64,000 nt of DNA from Eutreptiella sp. 'Long Island Sound 2002' (lineage: Eukaryota > Euglenozoa > Euglenophyceae > Eutreptiales > Eutreptiaceae): contig OZ038379.1 of assembly GCA_964036045.1 (NCBI GenBank), positions 184,250,897 to 184,314,896 of the forward strand. The letters are read 5' to 3'. The notes under the pieces were generated by a model. It had not been told where the DNA came from. It ran no database searches and was given only the letters and a program-made list of their open reading frames with translations. Within the stretch, counting starts at the first letter, position 1. The number at the start of each line of letters is the position of its first letter. The translations under genes and the position numbers were made by a program. Positions 22,078 through 32,230 of the stretch are shown here, piece after piece.

Positions 22078-25000
22078 CCCCCTTCCTAAGCTTCATGTAC
22101 ATTCGCTAAGAATGTTCATGACAAACTGAAAATCTAAGATAAGGAGGGGTATGGGCATAAGGCACGCTCATATTGAATGTTCTGAGTGTACAATGTAGTG
22201 TCTTACTACCCCCTTCCCAGAGGTAAAGATGTATCTCTACCTAAGAGGGTAAAGTTCCTGAGTCTTGAGTATGGTAGGGCTCAAAATGAAACATGAGAAA
22301 CACTAAGCAAAAAGCTAGCATACAAAGTATGAACAACGATAACGTAAATCTTCAGGCAAACAATGAGGGTAAGGGTAATACACCTGGATGTAGACGTATA
22401 AATTACAATGAGCTATACGGAAAATCAATCACAATTGAGAATGAAATGCAACATGTGGGGTTAAACTGGAAATTCAAGCTCTGCCCAAGCTGTCTATTGA
22501 CAGGCTTGTCTTCGTCATCCAAAGAGAGGATATACCACCTTACTCAACGTATGCGTTACATGTGGCTACCTAATGCAATGGATGCATTGGTACCTATTTG
22601 ATGCAATGGGTTTCGTGGCCTGCATTACCTGGACAGAGAAAGCGAGGCAGCATCAGTAATGACTAACTGTTGATTAGTTTAGCGGGTAGGGATAACTCAT
22701 AGTGTGTGGGGGGGCTGGCAGTCACGATGAGTAGACATCATCTGACCCGGATCTGCTCTTTCTTATCCCGGCCATGGGGATTGATCCGTCTGGGGGTATG
22801 GGGATTTATACTAATACTTCAACCAAAAAAACGTTGAAAGATATAGTCCGTCATTACCAATCTTTTACTCATACTTTCTGGCTGTCTCTAAAAACAAAGC
22901 TGAAACGTCAGTTACGTAACGTGCCTAGTAATCATGTACAAGAGAATCAATATTCCATCACGGAAAAATGCTCTGGTCCACAAATGCAGAGCATATGAAC
23001 CATGTTCCTCAATAGGACATAGCCAACAGGAAGCTAATGAGATATGAAGCTAGCGGGAATACTGATTTGTGTAGACATGTCCCAAATAACTTAAATTACC
23101 AAAGCAAATAATTTGCACGAAGAAGTGAAAATGTAGAAGTGTGTTCATCATGTAAATTCAGAGAAAGAAGATGTATGGGTTGTGGCAAGTGCTAAAGATG
23201 ACAAAACCAATGAATTGTATGTGTGCATGTAGGGGTTGGGTTCACGGGTAGGGGTGGGTTGGTCCCCTGGGGTTGGTTGGAAACGAAGTAGGTAAATGAT
23301 AAGTGAAAAAAAGTTGAAAGGTCGGATCTTTCATGGAACGCCGTTCAGCTCTAGTGCGAGCCAACGGGTATCCTACACGACTGGAGGGTCGCCACTGCCT
23401 CATACGCGAAATGTATCATTGTCAGGTTGTCTTAGACAACTGGAAGTAGTAAATCTCCGAAAAATGCTATCGTAGTTACAGTGTGTTCTGTACCTTACCG
23501 GAAGACCAATTACGGCGAGCCCCTTGCCCACCAGATGGTTGTACAAAGCCATCCGTGCGGGGGCCTGTCTTCCTACATTAAGAGTGAATTCCGCTCAACT
23601 GAATTGCAGGATTCAGGCTATCCTCTTGAAGCTTAACTCCGTCATCTATCTCTACCGCAAGAGAAGGGGTCTATCCCACTGCAGGGAAAGTACTTACCTA
23701 CCAGCGCGAGGGTAGAAGCCCATTACTGTAGGCTTTCCATACCTTTCGATAATCCTTTTCAATGAGCCTACCGTAGTGCACCGCTGGTCTCGGTGGCTAC
23801 CGGCGTAGGGCTCTTCACTAACACATCGCGGAATGCATTAGCCAGGTCACAGGCTAAGTGACCAAGCTTAAACCTGTTCACTTGTGTTACACAACAAAGA
23901 TGTGGCGGGGTGAGACCAATGCCGGCTCCTGTAAGCGGACACTGACTATCTACACGAAGGAGATGACTTAGAAATTGGCTCGTAGGCAAAAATTTGATGG
24001 ATGTGGTACTACAGCAATTCCTCAGACTGTGATATCCAAAGAGAACAAATGGAATAATCAAATGACTCATGGTATGTGTTTGTGTGTGTGTTGTATGTGT
24101 AGTGTGATGAGGAAGGGAATGTGTGAGAGAAATCCAATGAGGTGTGGTCGGGGGGATAGAGAATGTAATGTTGTAGACTACAGACACTCAATTGAGCACT
24201 CTCAAACCCGGTAATTGAGGCTGTACCAGGCGATCTAGCGAAAGTTAACGAAGCAGAATGTACCCATAGTGGTTTGGTAGCAAATTTGAGGATAAACTAG
24301 CTCTTTAGACCAAATGACCTAGGTCAATGATCGCGAGGGTTGGAAAAGAGATTCATTCCTCACAACTTGCAGTCAATCAACAAAAGTTAGGTGGATACGA
24401 ATTGATTGTTCGTCGCTGCGATCCAAAACTCGGCGTCTATTGAGCCAAAGGTGCTCATAGAACTACGAAGGGCAGCTCGATTACGGACCATATTGCATGT
24501 CGAGCGGTATCGGCAAGCCCTTGCAATAAGGAAGTAATGCAATAGGTATGAAATGTTAGATTTGCAAAGTGAAATGCAATGAATGAGTGACCTTTCTGAA
24601 CGAAATGAATGAAATGCAATCCGAATGGAGAGTAGAATACATCACTAGACAAACGCTTGCCTTGACGGCCATGCAGTAATAGGTGATATGCATGGTAGAG
24701 TGAAATGAGGACAAATCACTTCCTAGCTCAAATGCAATGGTGCTGGAATGAAATAGCTTGACAAATTCAGGCTTCCGGAAAGGGTCTCAGCACACGCATG
24801 AGTGGCGGACTGTGACCAGAAGTCATGCAGTCTATGCAGAGTCTCGGCAACCCATGAGAGGGCACGGACCGTGCTCAGAACTACTTTGAACTATGTCGGG
24901 CGGTACGGTAAGGAGATGAAAATCAGTTATATGGCATTGCACACTAACATTCCGGCCTGCATCTACTGGAATGGTTACCTCTATTACAGTACCAGCGCCT

Positions 25001-25112
25001 TGCGGCACTTCTCCTCACCACCCTGCCCTACAGAGCGAGGACCAGAGACATTAAGTTGCTTACGCAACCGTTAGCATTAGGGTAATACCATAAAATCAAT
25101 GCACCTCCTACA

Positions 25113-25158
25113 CTAGCTAGTTAGCTAGCTAGTTAGCTAGAGTAAGTAAGTAAGTAAG
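25113..25158. repeat. TAGCTAGT / AAGT simple repeat
   Basis: Alternating TAGC/TAGT words run into six copies of AAGT or TAAG. The TAGCTAGT part is largely self-complementary. Confidence 0.85.
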
Positions 25159-25829
25159 TTTTGCAAGCTTCTTCCGCAACCAGTTACCACCACCAACCTC
25201 TCTCATCGGAGAATGGTCACAAGGACCCCGAGAGCGGTCAATGCCAATGGTTTGGTTGAATGCGGTCTTTTAATGTTTCACTCGGGTGCTCCTGCATTGA
25301 GTCTTCTCTTCCGCCTTCCGCTCACACCCGTCTTTCGCCTCCCTACTCCCTGGTGGCAAAAAGCCCCACGCCTTCTTTGTCCCCATGATAATGGGCCAGC
25401 CGAACTGAGCCACTCAGCCTGGGGAGTCGAAGGGAAAGGCTTGGACGGTGAATGTGGCGGATGCAAACGGTCTGTTAATGGTTGTGGCCATGTTTGTTTT
25501 GTGGCCCAAAAAGACAACAAAATGTTTCACTATTTATTGCGTATCTAAAATTTATTCTAGGGTATCTACCTTTCTACCTAGGCTAGGCCTAGTCAGAATG
25601 AATCAAAACTGATGCAAACAATCACAAACTGCAATATCATACAATGACTCAAGGTTAGGAGACCACAGAAATCGCGAATGGTTTTGAAAAACAATGACCG
25701 AAAACCATGTTTTTCCTTGAAAAGGCCGAACTTCTGCACCTTTTTTCTGTACTATTTTGCTGAAATGTCAGAAAAAGAATATCTGCACTGTGTAGGGCAT
25801 GTCCTCAGGTTTTGGAAACATATTTGATG

Positions 25830-26830
25830 TTGCCCCAACTCATCATAGGCTCAGAGAAAAAGACGTTGGGGGGAGACACATGAATCTCACGTGACACACA
25901 TGCTGAAAAACCATCAAAAAAGCATAAGGAATCCGAACTTTTTCACTGTCATCCCATTTTCCACAAAGTCCAACGAAAAGATATCGGCAAACTAGACACC
26001 ATTACCTTTCCAAAACAGCTTTGATGACTGATCAACTCACCATAGGTCCTGAGAAAGGTATTTTTCTTGTAGCATCATGACCAACAAGTGTGAAAATATG
26101 CTTTCATGCACTAAGTTAACCATCCTGGAAAAAATCCATTCCTGACCACAGAAATTCAAAGTAAATATGTTTTCGAAACTCCATGCTCCAGTGTTCACAA
26201 AACACCTTAGTTCAGGTTCGAACTCACCATGGTCTCAGAGAAATGATAAAACCTCCAAAACCATTTTGCATGATTTTTGACCAAGCGGTTTGTGTAGTAA
26301 CTTGTTGCATTTTTAAAATAGCAATTCTTATTTTCTGAAAGTAAACATGACTCAGGATTCAAAAGCACGTACTTCAGTGTTGTTTAGAAAAATAATGTCG
26401 AACCCCAAACCTTTTTTCTCAGGGAGATATAAAGTAAGCACAAAAGGCACTTTTGAGGGGTTTTTGGGGTGTGGTTTATGGGTGACTTTGCTGGGGATGC
26501 AAAAATTGCAGAAAAATTAGTTCCAGAAAAGTGAAGTGCAGGATAGAAGCGTACTACTGTCTACTTTCAAAAAATACTTGGTTCAGATTTTTTCAGCGCA
26601 GTGGCGCGAAGATATGCGTAAAACATGAAATGTCATTTTTGAGTGTTTTGGAGGGTTGGGCAAAAAGTGATTGATAGGTCATCTTGAAAAAATCACAGAA
26701 AATAGCCCTTGAGGAGTTGAAACAAAGTGAGAGTGCCATTTGAAAGCTAGCGCTCTCTACTTTACAACAGCGCTTTAGTTGGCGCGATTCGACGCACTGG
26801 CGCGTAGGTATGCGTAAAATAAAGTAGGCC
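25830..26830. repeat. Degenerate ~190-bp tandem repeat
   Basis: The phrase CAACTCATCATAGG...TCAGAGAAA recurs with changes at 25836, 26033 and 26221 (spacings 197 and 188). A different phrase, TGGCGCG...TATGCGTAAAA, recurs at 26602 and 26798 (spacing 196). The units are strongly diverged, so this is an old tandem repeat inside the element. Confidence 0.5.
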
Positions 26831-27547
26831 ACTTTCGACATTTTTGGCCTTTTGATAGATGAAAGAGATGGAAGAAATCATGAAGAAATCAAAGCTTTTG
26901 GGCTCCAAGGAGGGTGCACAGTGACTGGGGTGGGGATTTATAGTCACGGACCGTCGCTGTTGCCCCTTCCCTTGACATAGGGTCAACCAGAGGGACCGTA
27001 AGCAAGGAGAAGTAAAGCCTTGAGAAGCAAAACAACAAGCATGCAAAATGTAGCAAACAAAAGCCACACAATCAATGGCTCTAGGCCTCAAAGAGCCTCA
27101 AGAGAGCCTGCAGAAGCTCTCTGGCAGCGCTCTTGCAACAAGTCGTCGTCGTAGAAGTCGTCGTCGTTGTAGCTGAAGCTCTGGCAAAGCGCTTTGTGTA
27201 GTCCAAGTTCACCACTTTTTTGAAACTTCTTGTTAACTTAAAATCCTTCAAAATCTTCACCAAACTCAATGAAATGAACCCACTGGACGCCTTTTCGAAC
27301 TCTTCTGAAGCCTCTGGCGTCGTCGTATTTGCGTAAAGGTCGCTTCACGCTACGCTCCTCCAGTCTTCGAATTTTTTTGAAGGTTCTTTGACCATAGGAG
27401 GAAGTACACCTTCAAGACTTCAAAGTTTCTTGAACTTTTTGATAAATTCAAGCAAGGAACTCACTTTACTTGAACAGCGTACGCTGGCCCAGCTGCTGCT
27501 CGTCATCCTCGTCGTCGTCGACCTGCTGGAACTTCAGATTACTGGAC

Positions 27548-28216
27548 TGTCATATGCTTGTGCTTGGGTGCATATAGAAAACCCATTTTCCTTGTCTTGC
27601 ACTTAAAAATCAAATTGTTTCCAATGTTCTCCATTACAATTGATCTTGTTGGCAAGTACAGGACACAGGCAACAGCAAGAAGACGAAGTCGCGAACGAAC
27701 ATTGAGCTGGACCAACTGGCTGGTCCAGTAATACGGGTTCACATGCCTAAATAACAAGAAAATTGATCTAACAATAAATTCTCATTAAAAAGACAGGAAA
27801 ACCTATATTTTAGCAACTTTGTGAGTAGTCTATCTTATCACAGGCCTTGTCAACATTACGTAAATTGCTGTCGGCGGCAAAAGACGGCGACAGTCGCGAC
27901 AGGCCATCTGAAGCTTCGAAATAGCTTCAAAATAGCTTCCAATACATTAGAACCTTTCAAAATAGCATAAAACATGATTAAATCACATTATAAGCATATG
28001 GGATGTGATTATTCATGTATGGCTACTAATGTATGCTAGATCTCTGCTCTCTGTAGTGTACCTAAGAGCAGTAGAGTCTAGCAGCAAGCTATAGGCTTGG
28101 CATATAAGCCAAATATGAGCAAATATCCTAGTGTTGTAGGATCTTGAAGCTTGGAGAGGTCTAGTATAGATCCTCCACAAAGCTTCTGAGAGACCCCAAT
28201 GCCCTGACTTATTACA
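27548..28216 (-). repeat. LTR of the 6.8-kb element (right, 5' LTR)
   Basis: 669 bp, partner of 21409-22077, with identical ends. On the minus strand this is the 5' LTR. Array sequence follows directly (CACTGCCCCCAGG). Confidence 0.9.
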
Positions 28217-28462
28217 CACTGCCCCCAGGCAGTGAGGCGGTGTAGTGCAGGAGGTCCACTGCCCACTGCCCCAAGGCAGTGGGGCAGTGCATTGCAGGAA
28301 TTGCACTGCCCACTGCCCCAGGCAGTGAGGCAGTCGATTGCAGGAGGTCCACTGCCCACTGCCCCCAGGTAGTGGGGCAGTGCATTGCAGGAGGTCCACT
28401 GCCCACTGCCCCCAGGCAGTGCGGCAGTGCATTGCAGGAGTTCCACTGCCCACTGCCCCCTG
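28217..28462. repeat. 47-bp minisatellite array, block 3
   Basis: About five units of the same repeat, beginning with the duplicated CACTG. It is the right end of the original array. Confidence 0.92.
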
Positions 28463-28694
28463 CCCACAACAACAGTGCAGCAGGGCACACACAGTGCAGT
28501 GTGGTGCAGAGCACCAAGCAGTGCGGCACCACACAGAAGGCACTGGTGGTGCAGCGCGGCACGCAGGGTGCAGTGGGCAAATGAGACCCTGTGTGACTGC
28601 GCGCAGGCGTCGGCAAGGCAGTGCGAGAGTGCACTGGTCCGGCTATGCCACAACACACTTACATACAGCGTGCACACAACACACACAGCCCAGC
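28463..28694. other. Array border, diverged repeat-like DNA
   Basis: Rich in GTGCAG, GCAGTG and CACAC words without a regular 47-bp period. It may be decayed array. No gene seen. Confidence 0.4.
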
Positions 28695-29146
28695 CCGTGT
28701 ACCTGTACCCATGGGTAGACATCCCGGCCTTTGCCTTTTGGTAACAGCGCCTTTGGCACACCACACCACACCACACAACACAACACAACACAACACAACA
28801 CAACACAACACAACACAACACAACACAATACAACATAACACAACACAACACAACGGTACACAACACACCACACCACAACACAAGTCATCATCCCCGTCCT
28901 CTGGTCTTGCAGGGGGGGGGGTATTTTTCACCTCTATGTTGGGGCCGTGTTAACACAACACAATAGGGGGTGGGGGGTATTTTTCACGTCTGTGTTGGCC
29001 GGCTGTGTTAACACACCTATTGCCCAAGGGGCTCACGCTAGCACCGAAACACAACTGCATCACCAATCCGCATTTCATTAGTCCGAGCACTCACCGTTGA
29101 CCGCCGCACTACCTTTTAAATGGGTAAACGGGTTAATCTCCGTGAC
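28695..29146. repeat. Flanking repeat A', right of the minisatellite
   Basis: Second copy of the sequence at 2478-3015, same orientation, with a shorter ACAAC tract (28757-28860) and a shorter G-run. Both copies end ATCTCCGTGAC; here the following sequence is GGGGTACCCC, not minisatellite. The two copies bracket the whole array-plus-insertions region. Confidence 0.8.
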
Positions 29147-29714
29147 GGGGTACCCCAAGTGGTTCAAAAGACAGCCACGCCCGTACCCACTTTGCTCTCA
29201 TGACCACCCACTAGATCCCTTGTCTTTTGTTGCATATTGCCAATCCCAACTCCCCGACTCCCTTCGACACCAAATTTTGTGCACTGGGCCTGCCGAGATC
29301 CAGTCCCAGCTGCGACCACTACTGATTGTGCAGCCGTCACTTGATGCACTGTGGTCTTTGCGAGATCGGCGCTACTTCGTTTGGGCTCTTCTACCCTCAA
29401 CATATTCACATCAACTGTTTTCTATCCCTGCACTGAACCTCTGCAAAGCATTCGATTATCATTCTAAAGCCATAAGCACCGTGGCTCCCGTGGTCTTGAA
29501 AGCTCTTCACGAGGCACCCCTTCCATGCATCCCCCCACCATTGTTACCCACACACGCGGCGTTCACGGCATTTTCAAACACATTTTCCAACACATCGACC
29601 TACAGTCAACTGCATAACCCCCCCCCCCCACCAGCCACACACACATACACACCCAAGCCACAGGGATATAGCCAAGGCCAAAACCAAGGAAGAGCGAATA
29701 GAAATCAAACGTAA
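29147..29714 (+). CDS. Hypothetical protein fragment, function unknown
   Basis: An open frame of about 190 codons continues out of repeat A' and ends TAA at 29714. It is rich in Pro, Ser and Leu, with a poly-proline stretch near the end (PPPPP, from a C-run) and a Gln/Asn/Gly tail. No start codon is evident, and no family is recognised. Its overlap with a LINE tail in another frame suggests it is retroelement debris rather than a host gene. Confidence 0.3.
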
Positions 29715-30558
29715 CGATGAGGTCGACAGTCTGGCTAAAATGGCAACTGGTCTACCTCTCCCTAAGTACACACCTACCCACCCAGGTGATATTGCTGTCA
29801 ATGGGGGTCCTGCGCCCAACCCAGCCAAAAAAGGGGTCAAAGAGAAGAGACACTATGACCTATTTTCAGGTACACACTGGGTGTCTTGGCTCCCGCTCAA
29901 AGGAACCCGCCGGATGAAATGGGTTAAATGGCTTTGGGGAAATCAGCGGTGGGATGGATGTGGCGCGCCATGGGATCATAGTGTTGTGGAGTGCCCCATA
30001 TGCCATACCAGGCATGGCACCACCGTGCACAAGCGGCCGATTCAATGCCCAAAATGGGGTCCCTTCTTCAGGAAGGCATGGACACAATCATGGGGCACAT
30101 GGACTGAATACCCAGAGCATTGGTACCATAACGCGTCCCCGGAAGACATGCACCATGTCGCGTGCCTAAGAGTTCCTAGTTCTTTCTATGACCAACTGCC
30201 CCAAGGATATGGACCCCACTTCCGGGAGCATGTGGCACATCACCAATACATGATGCTTCATATTGTGTACCAGCTAAGAAAGGAGTTCGCCATGCCCCCT
30301 AGGGACAATGAAGCAACACAACCCAGTCAATCTGTTAGCGCATGGTATGGTAAGGTCAAGCCTAGGGTGTGTACGCCAAATCCCACCCCACAAGTGTTGC
30401 AACAACAAGTAATGTTTAAACCTCGGAAGCAAAAGTGTGCAAAAATCAAGGCACCTACCACGGCGACACAGGAAGATGACCAGGAGTGTCACAAGATTTT
30501 ACAACGCCAGGATTCATACCATACCAAGGTGAAGGCACTAAAATACCTTCCAAGGTGA
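29658..30558 (+). pseudogene. LINE ORF2 tail: end of RNase H plus zinc knuckle
   Basis: In the frame ending at 30558, the stretch before the ATG at 29740 reads KRNDEVDSLAK, like the last helix of a retroelement RNase H (GNE-x-AD-x-LAK). About 100 residues later comes CPICHTRHGTTVHKRPIQC, a C-x2-C...H...C knuckle typical of the C-terminus of non-LTR retrotransposon ORF2, in a Trp-rich context. Upstream RT is missing, so this is a 5'-truncated copy. It ends in a Lys-rich tail that overlaps a 26-bp tandem duplication. Confidence 0.55.
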
Positions 30559-30573
30559 AGGCACCAAAATACC
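30522..30573. repeat. 26-bp tandem duplication
   Basis: CCAAGGTGAAGGCAC(T/C)AAAATACCTT occurs twice in direct succession, with one difference. Confidence 0.85.
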
Positions 30574-32230
30574 TTGAGTTCACCCAGGATACTGTCGGGC
30601 ATCAAAAAGTGATAGAGAAATTGTCCGCACCCAGGATTAAGTACCAAACCACTAGAATGATGCGGAAGGCACAGGACATGCACAACAACGGGTGCCAAAG
30701 TGTTCTTGGAGACCGGCACTATGACGGTATTTGGTGTAGGAGGGTGGGTAAATGGCCGCATTATATGGAAAAGACATACCAAGAGTGGCTGCATGAGGTT
30801 GATTCATCATATCATATCCTAGGTCTACGGCACGCATTAATACAAAAGGGCTTGCAACGGCGCGAGGAAGGACCACAAAACACAGCCTGCTCACCGCCAC
30901 GGGCCAAACAGATGTGTACCACTTGGAGGATAACAAGGCGAATCAGAATATCACCAGACTCACCCATGCAAGTCCCTGAAGCAAAGAAAACCAGTCAAAG
31001 GTGAGAAGACAAGGGCCAAACATGAGTCGTGGCGACCCCATGTTGCTCTGCAGGTACACTCAAGGTAGGAATATAAGTTGCTCCTTCTTTGTCATCCTTG
31101 ACCCCTGTCCTTGACGGGGGAAGAAGCTATGGTATGTTCTGAGAGTGTACTTGGATCCCGAGATTGATTTGTACTGCTGCAGAACTATTGCAGAACTATT
31201 GCAGCTTTGTGGAAAAAAAATGTTTTGCCAACACAGCCGACACCTAAAGCCATGAAACTCCCGGTCAAGCACCCACCACCGTCATGGCTACTTCTTCGGT
31301 CACCACGACTACCCCCCCCCCCCCCATCCTGCCCACACCATCACTACAACCGCCACCGATGCCTTCGAACCCATGACAGTGGGTACTGGCCCCCACACAA
31401 AAATCACTGCCTCCCCCACGACACTCACCACCGAAACTACACCCTTTTCATCCGCGCCTCCCCACCCCCGTGAAACACAAACACAAAACACAACACAGCA
31501 ACAGGGGAATGTGCACCACAGCCACACACACCACGATGATGGCACAAACCAGACACACGTGAGCCCAGAAAGGACTGTATTACACACCATGCCTGTACCC
31601 GATCAATGTGCCCTTGCTGCCACACAGCACATGCGCCACAGCCCATACACACAGCAACATGGCAAAGTATCACTGAAGTTAGTGCCCTCCACCAAGCGGC
31701 ACATGAGCCTGCACTGCGCCTCAATCGAGTGGCCACCACATCATATATTATCAGCGTATAAACGCGACTGTCCATAGGCCCTATATACGTGTGGCGCAGC
31801 CAGGTGAGTACGGAAACACTAAGTGCCCGGAAAACAAGGGAACCGCCACTGTACATACCGCATCTCATTCCATATACGCACTGATCGAACTCCCGCCCGG
31901 TAGAGGATCACTACCACACACAAAAAAAGTATAGCTATGAATGCATGCCAAAGCCCATGCAGAGAATAGCCGATACTATTGAAAAAAGGATGCATTCAAA
32001 GCATAGCACAGACATGCAGATTATTCTTGTGAGTGGGGCTAGCAGTTGCTGAGGGCAGGGTATTTAGGGTAGGGTAGGGTAGGGTAAGGTATTCGCCACG
32101 TTTGTGTCACATGCCAGTACGAAATCGCATCATGCACATCCATTCAAAATGGCAGATATCTTCTTGATTAGTCTTTGTGGGAGCACCTTATCCATTTGTG
32201 CCTGAGCCAAATCACTCTGGATTCGGTTGA
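30574..32230. other. Low-complexity spacer upstream of the PKS
   Basis: No confident gene. A frame of ~170 codons (30486-31004) overlaps the LINE tail and may be its frameshifted end. 31270-31560 is C/A-rich, with a C-run at 31313-31325 and Pro/Thr/His-rich frames. A GGGTA/TTAGGG-like tract lies at 32068-32092. No TATA box or other promoter could be assigned before the PKS ATG at 32231. Confidence 0.45.
32066..32095. repeat. GGGTA tract, telomere-like
   Basis: Four consecutive GGGTA units preceded by TATTTA and followed by AGGTA. It is too short and of the wrong period for a standard TTAGGG or TTTAGGG telomere, but close to such repeats; it sits about 140 bp upstream of the PKS start. Confidence 0.6.

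Larger units (their letters stand above)
22078..27547. other. Interior of the 6.8-kb element; no genes recognised
   Basis: AT-richer, non-coding sequence. Visible structure: a TAGCTAGT/AAGT simple repeat (25113-25158); two related ~60-bp blocks containing GGACTGTGACCAGAA and GGACCGTGCTCAGAA (about 24800-24890); a degenerate ~190-bp repeat (25830-26830); and CGTCGTCGT-type triplets near 27140-27170 and 27500-27525. No protein motifs are seen in any frame. Confidence 0.6.
21409..28216 (-). mobile_element. Non-coding LTR element (LARD-like), 6.8 kb
   Basis: Two 669-bp direct repeats (21409-22077 and 27548-28216) begin TG and end CA and are flanked by the 5-bp duplication CACTG. The interior of 5.47 kb has no frame that looks like gag or pol; the longest are under 140 codons. 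A purine tract on the minus strand (AGGAAGGGGG, complement of 22078-22086) abuts the left LTR, so the element reads right to left. No clear tRNA primer site follows the other LTR. This fits a large retrotransposon derivative mobilised by proteins from another element; no partner is identified here. Confidence 0.85.
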
